Origin: Vigna angularis
Taxonomy: Eukaryota; Streptophyta; Magnoliopsida; Fabales; Fabaceae
NCBI RefSeq assembly: GCF_016808095.1
Contig: NC_068970.1
Location: forward strand, 47,341,630-47,405,629
Direction of reading: 5' to 3'
Length of the DNA stretch: 64,000 nt
A program made the translations under genes and the position numbers. Positions 53,376 through 64,000 of this stretch are shown in pieces. The notes below the pieces were generated by a model, which ran no database searches, was not told the origin of the DNA, and saw only the letters and a program-made list of their open reading frames with translations. Position 1 is the stretch's first letter. Each line of letters opens with the position of its first letter.

Positions 53376-54394
53376 GCTACTAATGTAGTCGAATATAACA
53401 ATTCTGTTATAGCAGTTAGCAACAGTCAAAACAATTAATTGAATTCACAATTAATGCAGTCGAATGACATTTAATGCTTGGTCAACATATTTAAAACAAC
53501 CTAATATGACCTTTCAACAATTATATCAAGCATTAACAAAATTTTAAAACAATAATAGACTTAGTCAAATGAAACACGCATATAATCGACTATGTAACAG
53601 TGTAAATCTAGTTTTGAAAAAATTTCTCTTTGAAAAATCTCACAGCATACTTTGAAAAAGGTTTGTGCAAAGACACGAGTTTTAATCGACTCACCCGATA
53701 ATGAAATCGACTTAAAACTGTTGTTTTGCCACACAATTAAAATTCAACATTAGTGCTTGTGGTTTTTCTCATCCAGAATCATGTGTCATGCATTCATGTA
53801 TTAAATCACATATATAACACAGTGAAATGCAATGAACAACACAACAACAACACAATCATGTTCTCATATACACATATAACATGTAACACAAAATATACAT
53901 GTGTTATTAATTATGTGTTGTCATCATAAAAAAACTCAGATATTACTGAGATTGTGGGTTCAGCTAAACCAGTGTTCCCCCTATCAACAATTTCAACACA
54001 AATGAACCAATGCAGGTCAAGGAAACTCTAGCCCCAAAGCATCTATCACGGTACTTACCGTAATAATAAGGGAGACAACCTCAAAATGGAGAATGATTGT
54101 GAACTGAAAGAAGGCAGCCTCCGCTCTACGATTGCACTAACCATGGTCCACCACTGCAAATGCCCACGCTCTTCACAACGAACCAAATGAAAGATGGAAG
54201 ATGGAAGCCTCATAGCGAAAGACGAGAAAAAAAGGGAAGCAAACGAAATAAAGAAGCCTCACAACGAAAGTTTGATTTCTGGGGAAAAGGGACGAGAGCA
54301 ATTTGGGGGAAATGGTAACTTGAAATTGTAATTGACAGAGGGAAGGAATACCTCAAATTTCAAAGTTATGTCACCACCCTACATTACTGAAGGC
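53376..54394. other. Unassigned non-coding sequence
   Basis: Phrases such as TTTAATCGACTCA and ATAATCGACTAT resemble legume copia LTRs (53480-53720), but no boundary or PBS was found. No gene is recognised. Confidence 0.35.
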
Positions 54395-54516
54395 TTTATA
54401 CTAGTGATAAATCATGCAGTGGGTTCCGCTTGTAATGTCGTCGGTAATGGAAATTTACCGACGGATGCCATACTGTCGATAATGATTCGCCGGTAATTCG
54501 TGCATTTTCTATAGTG
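54395..54516 (-). mobile_element. One end of a CACTA element
   Basis: The minus strand starts CACTATAGAAAATGCACGAA and is followed by repeated TTACCGACGG/TACCGGCG-like motifs, the terminus-plus-subterminal pattern of CACTA elements. I could not find the partner terminus, so it is a truncated end or its mate has diverged. Confidence 0.55.
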
Positions 54517-54519
54517 AAT

Positions 54520-55191
54520 AGGGGGACTGTTAAAAGATTTACAGAAATGCAAGAATTGACGAGTGACATGCTTCCTGAAGGTAACACATTATCAACATGC
54601 AATTATGACGCGAAGAAGATATTATGTCCCATGGATATGGAAAATAAAAAAAAAATCCATGCATGCCCAAATGATTATATCTTGTACAAGAGAAAGTTCG
54701 TCAAGTAATTATCAACGAATATTTCCTTCGATTTCCAAAAGATTTTTCCTTCAGAAATTACTGAAAAATATAAATTTTCATTTGTAAATGTTACTGAATT
54801 TTAGTGTGTTAGAAAAAGTCATTAGCAATAAATTTTGATCGTCGATAATACCTGTTGGTTGTTGTAGCAAATCAAAGTTTGAATATTTGTTGGTGCATGT
54901 GGAAGGGAATAAGATTTACTTAAAAAGAAGCATAACTTGAGAAACAATGGAGGTGCAAATGACGACAAGAAGAAAATCATGAATCACGTGACTTATTTGG
55001 AGACAATTTTAAGAAAAGGTTGAAGAACTTAATGGATGTGAGGTAAAGTTTGTGACTCAAATGAAACTTTCAACACAGACTTAAATCCAAATCACGCCCA
55101 CAAACTAAGAAGTCATCTTTGAATCAATTTATCAGAGAAAACGAAAGGCTTGTTGACTTGTAGTGAATTTGTTGGACCTATTGAAAAAGTG
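54520..55191. other. Non-coding sequence
   Basis: No gene or element is recognised. Short ORFs at 54514-54787 lack domains. Confidence 0.35.
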
Positions 55192-55567
55192 TGTTGAAAG
55201 TTTCACATAAACTATAAATAAGGTCAATTTAGTGTATATAAGTGGACAAAAACCTCATCTTTTACAAGTTAGTTTTGTAAGGTTGAGTTAGACTTAAAGT
55301 CTACATCTTAACATGATAACTAAGTCATGGAATATTAGAGTCTATCTTAACAATATTTGTTGTTTGTTGAGTATATTAATTTACTCACTAAAAGACCATT
55401 TATCGATGCCTAGTTTCATACTTGAGATGTACATCCCTTGACATAAGGGGTCTATGTCGAAAAGTTTCACATCCACTGTAGATAAGTTTAGTTCTAGAAT
55501 GTATGAGTGAATAAAAACCTTATCTTATAAACCAATTTTATAAGGTTAAATTAAATTCAAAGTCCAT
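55192..55567 (+). mobile_element. TRIM-like miniature LTR element
   Basis: The left LTR at 55192-55313 (TGTTGAAAGTTTCACAT...) is repeated in diverged form at 55455-55567 (TGTCGAAAAGTTTCACAT...). The left LTR is followed by a degenerate initiator-Met-type PBS (TGATAACTAAGTC). A purine-rich ACATAAGGGGTCTA precedes the right one. No coding capacity. The wording matches a common legume TRIM as I remember it. Confidence 0.65.
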
Positions 55568-58402
55568 TTTTTTTTTAAAATACAATATGTGCTTCAAGAA
55601 ATAAAATGTAAAGAAAACCACTACATACTATGGACCTTTGGTCCTTCATAGACTAATATTAAACATGCCATTAGATAAAGATTTTTTTCAAAGGATAAAA
55701 CCTAAATTTCTGCTCTTGTCAAAATTTGAATTTTGAAGAACTGTCTCTTGGTTACTAATACCCTATATTATATACGAATGGTTTGTAATCCACGTATGAG
55801 TGTCGCCATGTATATTTTGGTCTGTGAATAGCATATTTAATAAATTTCAATTTGAAAAAGTTATTGATATTTTATTTTTAGTGTAACTTGATGTGCTATT
55901 AGAAGTATATATGATCTATATATTTAGAGGCAGGGAAGAAAGAAACATTCAAATTGGAGTAGTGCACTTCATGCTTGTATTTTGTGTACATGTCTTCGTG
56001 TTAATTCTAAACCCTAAAATCTCAACATGTGTTCTATATGTTTCTTTTGACTTTTGACTCCTTTCTTTGGTTGAGTTTGATAACGTTAATTAGATTTCAG
56101 TGTCTTTTTATGATAATCATGAAATAACTCTAAAAATAAAATAAAAAGATGAAGTTGCAAATGTTATGTTCGGCATTACTTAAAAAATAACAGGACTTCT
56201 ATAAAAGAAGGAAAAAGTTAGTTTAGAATACTTAAAAAAAATCATTTGACATGATTTTTAATAATATAATAATGATTTTAAATTAAAAATATAATATAAT
56301 AATCAAAATATTATTATTTATTCATGTCATGACGTGTTTGTCGTTTTCCTCTATAGTAATGCAGAATAATTAAAAGGAGAAGTATTTGAAAGTATTCTTA
56401 CACTCTCAAGTCGTATTTCCAAAACACAATTTGTTTATTTATGTAATTTTTTTAAAATTTGTTTATTTTCTAAACGAAAATTGTATATGAATTGTCTTAA
56501 TTTGAAAGTATTATATATGAATTCTTTGTTACTTATTTCTTACTGAAATCCATCCCTAAGCCACTTAAGAAACTACCTAAGTTGAAGTTTAAGAGAAGAG
56601 TGTTGTAAAGACACTTTACGTTGTTTGAGAATTGTCTTAATTACAGCCTAATACAAAATTTATTTACTCTTCCATCACTTAAGAATGAAACTTAGATAAT
56701 GTTTATAAGATTGACCAATTGTAAGTTAATAAGATTTTTCTAAAGACCGAGTTAAACCCTAAGTCAAAATTGAAAGAACAATCTTAACAAACATCAATTT
56801 ATCAACATCGATGAAATTTTGGCCTTGTATAGACAAAACACATGAGGAAATAAGAACCAAGACAAAACCATTCCATGAATGGAAGAAAGTCAGTGTTAAG
56901 TCATTTGATTCATTTGGAACATATTGTACACACTAAATGTGAAGGTTGTAGACCACACCATAACCTAAGTCTTAACTATCATTCAATACATAAAAACATG
57001 TGTGATGTTTAATGATTGAAAAGCTAACAAAGTAGTCTTTGAAGAAGTTATTATTTTCTACAAGTGCAACTAAGAATGAGGTGTTGTGAAACAAAGACTC
57101 CAACTCCAATTTTTGTGAACAATAAAATTATTTGTGATACACCTAAGTAGGCCTAACTCTGCATTGAGACTTGTCCAACTGCTATCTTGATGGCTTTGAT
57201 CTTTCAACCTTTAAACCTTGTTTTCTAAAGCTTTTAGACCAAAATAATGTTACTACAACATGTATTCGCTGGTGTTTTGGTCTTGATGAGGCCAGAATCT
57301 TCAATTAGATTGCATTTAGATGGCTGGTTATGTTCTGAACACTGTCTATGCCAAATGCTCTATGAACTGATGCAGCAAGCTCATGGGGAGCTTTCCACAT
57401 TAATTTTGCAGAGTTATGTGACAGAGAGCTTTCCTTAATTTCTTTTGAGTGAATCAATCATGCTTGGCAGAAGTTTTATGTTGAGTTCATTTAATTTTGC
57501 GTTTGTTGAGTCCATTTAATTTTGCATTTGTTGAGTCAATTAGTTTGTTGTATCAATCTCTAAAATCAAATTTTGCACAATTAAAGTGTTTGTGAAAATT
57601 GTACTGCATTGTTTCCTCAGTTTACATTGTGTTTTAGTTTAGAATTGTAGTTGACGTGTCAAAATGTCATGTTGCATTACATAATGAGTATTGGATGATT
57701 AAAGGTATAGTTTATGCTGTATATGCCCTTATAAAGTTATAAAACCATGATGTTCACTAGGCATATGAAAATGACCAAATATAAAAGTTAGAAATGTTTA
57801 CTATATGAACCTAGAAGACAACCTAAAACTTAGTCAAAACAAGACAACCATTAACTAGTCCTAGAATCAACAATTAAAAAGTAACCAAACTACTTCTTTG
57901 AAGTTTAAATTGACTAAAGAAATGAATAATAAACTTAAAAATTAAAATGTATAGCAAACTCAAATTTTGACTACTAAAAACCTTAAAATCTCAACTAAAG
58001 ATGTAAAAAATTGGAAATTGTACTAAATTAGCCTAAGAATATGTAAATATGAAATCCTAACAAGTTTAAAATAGAAAATTTGACGTAAGAAACAATTCAA
58101 AGTGGAAAAAAAATACCTAAAACTCAAAAGATGACTACCTAAGACCCAAAAGTAGCAACTAGAATACCCTAAAAATGCTAAAAATGTAAACTTAAGTAGA
58201 CTACTAATTAGAACTATCAAGAAAAGATGTACACAAATTTTGAATACTAAAACAAAGGTACAAAGTAAGTTTTAGTCAAAAAATAGCAAAAGCTACAATG
58301 TCTGGCTATCAAGAACCTATAAGTACACTTAAAAACAACCACTATATATACACTATACTACAAGGACTAAAAATTAATACCCAACTAATCTAAATAGTAA
58401 GC
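55568..58402. other. Non-coding AT-rich sequence
   Basis: About 2.8 kb with no supportable gene. A repeated TTGTTGAGTCCATTTAATTT-like unit occurs 2-3 times near 57480-57540. The ORF at 57247-57438 (63 residues) has no recognisable domain. Confidence 0.45.
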
Positions 58403-58722
58403 TGATGACAAATTTATGAACACCGAAAACGGCGCCACAAACTTGTTTTACAATCGGCAAGTGTGACCGAATCGTTCAAGTAATAAAACTCGGTAAGACC
58501 AAGTATCGTTTTCCCAAAGGACTCACGACCTAGTTTAGCTATTTGATTTGTTGATTATTTAAGACTTAAGAACGAAGTAAGTGAAGTTTAATATGCAAAA
58601 CAGAAAATAAACATGTATGCATGAATTTTATCAATGGCTAAAACAAAATACAAACACTTCAATGGAATATATGGATGAGTATGTTGTTGGGGTTATCAAT
58701 TTCATCTTATCCACTCTCATAT
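58403..58722 (-). repeat. Fragment of the Athila-like LTR, interrupted by a CACTA element
   Basis: It starts TGATGACAAATTTATGAACA as at 479 and follows that LTR closely to CCACTCTCATAT, where CACTACCAG begins. The LTR continuation (ACTTTAGGAATTC) is not found later in the window. Confidence 0.8.
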
Positions 58723-61149
58723 CACTACCAGATTTTGGCTTAATACCGGCGGATTATTATTGAAGGCCTGTAAGCCTTCGGTAAAAGTGTATTTTCGACG
58801 GCCAAAATGAGCATTACAGACGGACATAGTGAAATATAGTTACTGAAGGTCAAAAGAGAATTATCGAAGGGTTTATGACCTTCGGTAAGAGGCTCGACCT
58901 CTTAAACAAAGGTCGTCCCCAATTTTGTTAGACAGAACCCTACCCTTACCTTCTCGTCTTGTTTCTCATTCTTTCCCTCTTTGTTGTGTTTCGCTCCTTC
59001 TCGTCCCATTGTGCTTCCCATTCTCTCTCTCTCACTTCTGTTTAACGTTTGTCTCCCTCTCCCTCTCCCTCTCCCTTACGTCCGGTGGCATTGTGTTGCT
59101 AGGGTTCAGTTGCCGAACCTCCACTGTAGTGGTGTTCGAGTGTTTCTTCCACCAGTGCGTTGGTGTTGCCGTCAGGTGGGTGGTCCGTTAACATCACGGT
59201 GTGTGGGCATTGCTGTGAGGAGGGTGCTTGTGTTCGTCAAGGGAGGCTGTTGGGAGACCATTGTGTTTAGGTATGTTCTCTGTGTCTGTCTAAGCCTTAT
59301 GTTTATTTTTACAATTAGATTGGATGAAGCGATTGTCGTAGATGTGCAGAATAGTTTACTACTGTCAGGAATTTTTCATTGTTTGTGTTTTCTGTCTTAA
59401 ATAAGCATGGATTGGAGTAATAATTTCGTAATTGTATTATAAGATAAGCATAGGTAGGGTAGTATTCTTCTACCTGATTCCCCTTTGGCAGATGTCGATT
59501 AGAACAAAGTTTGTCTTCCAATGTAACTAGTTTTTGTGTCAATTATTGACGTTGCTTGGCTGGGCTAGTGGGCCGTCCTTCCTTCTCTTAATATTTATTT
59601 GAAGACTTCAAACTAACCAATGTTGGTCATCCCTCTAGTCACGGTGTTGGCTTGGCTTTCATTATTCCTTATAATGAATATTTATTTTATGATTGATCCC
59701 TGATTATAGATGGACCCATTTCAAAGTGGGCTCATGAGCTAGAGAAGTGTGGCCTCCTATTCTGGTTTTCACGTTACATGGTTGAAGTTTGGGATAACTT
59801 TGTCCTTGGTTTTGTCTCCACTCAAACATGTCTGGTGACCTTCCTCATTTGTCACTCTTATTAGTTGGTTCAGTTGTGTGAAGGAGCCTCCTTAGTCTGT
59901 ATTTTTTCAGATATTTTCATAAGGAAAACCAAGCTTTACTTCATTTATCTTTTCTTTAAAATCTTGGCCTTGTGAGCATGAATATACGTAGGAATTAGTT
60001 GGCACCAAAGACACCTTTGGTCATTAAATTGTATTCCAATCTGATGAGGGTGAATGAAGCCAAAAGAAATTTATGAGATTTGAATCAGAAATTACAAATC
60101 TTTAGTAGCCGAGAGTGAATTTGTTCTATTAAAATCCTTCTTCTCTTTTAGTGTGGATTTTTTAGGGTTTTCCTTAATGAGCAGACTTGTTTTTAGCCTT
60201 GAGATGCAGAGTTATTACCCTCAGTCATTTTAAATCCATGAAGAACATAATAGCTCATGAAATCAGTAGTTTAATCCAATGGAAACTAAAAAAAGTTCCC
60301 CTGTTAAACGTTTTAGTATTGCAACACTTGAATCTGGTTTTGATTTTTAATAATCAGATATATGCAAATGAATTTTTGTTTGGACTATCTGCCTCATGAC
60401 CTTTGAGGTCATGAGTTACTCTTCCTTATTGTATAATTGCACAAAAGTTGTAATAGGGAGAGTTATGTTCCTTCTTTGATAGCCAACCTATCACATTCAA
60501 ATTATAACCTTATTTACCGGTTTGGAAGTAGAACAATGATCATGTAACCGTAAAGGTTTACCTTGGCCAAAATAGTTAACATACTAATGTGCAAAGATAT
60601 TTAAGGTTGTATGCCCTCTATGTGTAGAGTCCTCGTTGCTATCATATGTCCTCCCTTTTAATAAGCTTTCCAGAGTACTAAGTCTTCTCTTGGTATGACT
60701 TAGATTCTAAAATGTAATTAGAAATCTTTAAATAAACAATGAAAATATTTATCAATAAGATCCTGTTGAGCTGATGTTAAAAAGTGAAAAATGGTAGACA
60801 TAATGTATAAAAAATCAAATAATTAGGTGTGGTTAGATTAAATAATGAGGAAATGCAGTATAGGTTAAAGAGCAAAAGAGCAAATGACTTAATGTCTGTG
60901 AATTGGAAGTTATATGATTAAGTAAATGATTCGTGGACAAAATATTAGAGGAAAGACCATCTTATCCTTATTTTGTTATTTCTCTTCCACAAATTATTAA
61001 AGTGTTTTAGGAGCCAAATTGGAGTCCTTTCAAAAAGTAGCTTAACTAGTTTTATTATCATTTGAAATGGTGGAGTACAAGTCTGATTTTGTTGGTGTAG
61101 AAATCTCTGCATATGACAGTCAAGTAATATTAGCCACCATGGAATCTCA

Positions 61150-61150
<1 letters not shown>

Positions 61151-61186
<36 letters not shown>

Positions 61187-61187
61187 A
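61151..61187. repeat. TA microsatellite
   Basis: An almost pure TA dinucleotide run with one TG interruption. Confidence 0.95.
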
Positions 61188-61924
61188 TATGAAGTGGTAA
61201 TTGTGTATGATGAAGAAGTAAGTAGCTTTGTCTACCATCTGACCAGGAGTGGACAATAGAATTATATTATATGACAAAAGCAAATGAACATGGCTCATGG
61301 ACCAAATTAATTCACGGACAGAGTTAGTGGAAACACATGTTACTTTGCTATTGTTATATTTTATAAATAACAATCCAAACTAATCCAAAATAACTTTCTG
61401 TCAAAGTTATTCGCTATTTCCCACTGAAATTGCCTTCCATAATGCTCCCACATCTGAAATAAGGAAAGAGTGAGTAGAGGAATTGCCCTCCTTAATCCAA
61501 AATAGAAAAAATATGCTACTAGTTTTAGGTATTCGATCTATGCTTTTTCATTTCATTGCTCATTTGGTTTAGCTAGCATTGTGCAGGGATTTAATATAAA
61601 GTCTTCATGTCAATGGCATGCTGATGCTAATGCCTTATATGAAGATTTTCTTTCTAAAACATCACGTTTTGAGTTAAAATGGAAGTGGAGTAGTGATTTT
61701 GAGTTGCAAGTTGTTTATAACTCATTTTAGAGTTTAAAGACAATTAAAATCATTAAACAAAGTTGCTTGAACATTCGTCGTCCAAAACCCTTCCTCGAAA
61801 ACCCTTCCTCTTTGCTCCTCCAAAACGTCATCTTCCTCTCCTCTCCACCTATACGTGAGCTTGCTTAATGGAAAAAACAACATAATGATTTACCATACAT
61901 CATGTCTACTAGAGGTCTTCAACC

Positions 61925-62130
61925 GTTAAGAGAGATATCAAATTATATTATATAAGTGAAGAACAATCCTAAACAAGCAAGTTTTCTGGAACTGATTAAG
62001 TTCCAATCTTACATTTTAGGATAGTATAAGAGTCTATCTTTGCAACTATTATTGGGTGTATCATATTACTTGCTATCAAACTATTATTGAACCACTTTTA
62101 AAATATCTAGTCCCACACTCAAGATACCTA
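61925..62130. repeat. Possible degenerate TRIM remnant
   Basis: Phrases such as AGAGTCTATCTTTGCAAC, TATTGGGTG and AGTCCCACACTCAAGATACC parallel the internal region of the TRIM at 55192-55567. Divergence is high and boundaries are unclear. Confidence 0.3.
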
Positions 62131-64000
62131 TTTTTTAGCAGAAGAAGGTGTGTTTAAGATTTCATATTAAAAATATAATAAAATGATGATATATATATAT
62201 AAGTGAGGAAAAGATGATATATAATAAAATGATGTTATAATTAAATTTTGTGGGTTGAGCTAGCATAGACCCCATTCTAAGTATTTTCTTACGCATCATT
62301 GGTTGTTAATTCCTTGTCAATGGTTTGACCTATAATTTTCTGTCCTCTCCCTTTTTGTCTAGCAATTAAGGTACCTTCTATTTGAACTACTCTCCTTACT
62401 AGAGCTTATACAAATCCCCTCCACACATGCCACAACACCAAAGTTGAGTTCGTACTCATCTTTTGTACCATAAGTGCTACCCTATCTATTCTGTTATCCA
62501 TTTGTAAAGAGAGAAACATTTGTTGAATTCAGTTAATTCTCTAGGCAAGTTCTCTAAAAACTGATTAATTGGGCTGAAGCCCAATAGACAACCATGAGCC
62601 CATCACTAATAAAGTCATGCACAATGAATAAGAGTTGTCATCTATGAAGCCTTGCACCCAAGGATCTTTGACTGGACGTGACATCATGTGGTATTTAGAG
62701 CCATGGAGCTACTCAGTCCAACTAAGTGTCTAGTTCTTCTATTTTGGAATTTGTCAACTCTGTTTCCTTCACTGTTTCATTGCTTTTGTTCATCATTAGA
62801 ACATGGAATTTTGATTTCTTAGGTTCTGATTATGTCTATTCTTGTGTGCCAACCTTGATTTGCTTTGGTTTCCCCATTTTCGGTCAGTTCATTCTGATTT
62901 GAGTAATTTTATTTTGAAATTTGTCCAGTTTTGTCCAAAGTCACGTTATATTACTTGTTTTGTTCTAATTCCAAGTATTCTGCTGAGTGAAATAGTGTTT
63001 TGGTGCATCTAACTGATTGATCAATAGTAAGCACACAAAAATGAGCAATGATATGTTTATACAGAGCTCGGGTGTGTAATTCACATCATCAAAATCACTT
63101 TCCTGGTTCATCCCATAAGCTGTTATAATTTCAACCAGTTAGTGACATTACAACTTATTTCTTCACTGTGATTTGAGCCATTACTAAGTGCAGACCATTT
63201 AAGCTATGATTTCCTAAAGCAAGAGGTTGGTTGCACCTTGAGAAATAGCTCAAAATTGCTGGTATAGCAGTTGGGCGATCTGCTTTATATTTGGTCAATC
63301 TCTAAAGTGTTAAATTTCTGGCTGTAGCATTTAGACCATTGGTAGCCATGTATACTGTCATTATGCTTATTTGAGTAATTTTTGAGTGGTATGTTTGAGT
63401 CAAATACCTGGTTTGTAACCTGTTTCAATTTCTGAATCAAAATTTGGATGGTTAAGTTGAATATATGAAGTAAAATTAGGTTTGGACCATTGCCTTTGTG
63501 AGTAATTTGAAATCTGCACGAGTTATCTTATCAAATCAGTTCTTAATCATATACCATACTTGTTGATGTAATTTGTAAATTTGAATTCTGCATCTTCTAA
63601 CCTCACTCTTGTGCCTCTCTAAGTCAATGGTACTACTACTGTTTGACTGCTACCCAATACCTGTACACAATAATTTTGAATTATATACATAAACACACAC
63701 ATGGTTAATACCTATAGAGTATGCAAATCGTCAATTAGTTATACATAACAAAACCCAGAACTATGAAAAGTGCCAATTATAGAGAATTCCCCTTAAGGAC
63801 ATCCGATTTGTTTATTAAATAAACACAAATATTAAGTCACATATTTGACTGTGGCTTTTAGGGAAAATATATCCAGTTCATGGTATAGTAATAATACATT
63901 ACCCTTATATGTGAACCTCTTTGTTTGGTAGGATAACTACTTTAAGTTCAGTGAACTTCTCAAGGTGCTGATACAATAGTGCCATACTTAAAACTACTCA

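Larger units (their letters stand above)
58723..64000 (+). mobile_element. Left part of a CACTA element running past the window end
   Basis: The terminus CACTACCAGATTTTGGCTTA is followed by TACCGGCGG and several CCTTCGGTAA-type subterminal repeats (58745-58900). A CT-rich, UTR-like stretch with a possible splice donor (AGGTATGT near 59271) follows. Beyond that I see no transposase domain, only AT-rich, possibly intronic sequence to 64000. No TAGTG partner end followed by the host LTR sequence is visible, so the size is at least 5.3 kb if the whole tract belongs to it. Confidence 0.5.

Noticed and set aside
57247..57438. 63-residue ORF with mixed composition
   Set aside because: No recognisable family, no supporting exon structure and no continuation on either side.
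58925..59400. Possible protein-coding exon in CT-rich sequence
   Set aside because: The ORFs are driven by CTCCCT repeats in two frames; a 5' UTR of a CACTA gene is at least as likely.

Overview
This window looks like plant nuclear DNA, most probably from a papilionoid legume of the Vigna/Phaseolus type. That is inferred from the repeat families: a 17.9-kb Ogre-type Ty3/gypsy element, Athila-like LTRs with GC-rich palindromes, CACTA ends and a TRIM that resembles common legume repeats. No database search was run. Almost everything is transposable-element sequence, much of it nested. The only non-transposon gene I can support is a berberine-bridge-enzyme-like (BBE-like) oxidase on the minus strand, and it is broken.

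Layout. Positions 1-1781 hold the 5' end of a minus-strand Ty3/gypsy element: leader, primer-binding site, 1.3-kb LTR. Positions 2215-20974 are a CACTA element (3-bp TSD TGT) whose own sequence is only about 875 bp. It was split by a complete minus-strand Ogre element at 2514-20393 (5-bp TSD ACATC, two 2,659-bp LTRs with about five differences seen by eye). The Ogre has ORF1, gag, protease with a G-patch-like segment, a predicted 177-nt intron, then RT, two RNase H domains and integrase. It carries two in-frame stops and one frameshift. Positions 21483-24031 are a decayed, truncated Ty1/copia element.

The BBE-like gene runs from 39439 down to 24387. It is interrupted at 25310-38740 by a 13.4-kb Ty1/copia complex with a single 5-bp TSD (GCTTG). 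The complex is a head-to-tail array: three long units (A, B, C, left to right) and a stub of a fourth (D). B and C repeat with a 4,064-bp period. Each unit carries a different set of lesions, and these can be read as a history of tandem joining, inverted-repeat junction formation and unequal crossing over.

Positions 41403-53375 are nested Ty3/gypsy debris: solo LTRs with recognisable TSDs, a deletion derivative with a protease scrap and polypurine tract, and LTR fragments. Positions 53376-58722 are mostly non-coding and contain a CACTA end, a TRIM and an LTR fragment. From 58723 to the window end the sequence appears to lie inside another CACTA element whose far end is not in view.

The elements record an order of events. 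Among the gypsy LTRs, the solo LTRs at 44932-46256 and 49587-52118 are younger than their host. The Ogre is younger than the CACTA it split. The copia array is younger than the BBE-like gene it destroyed.
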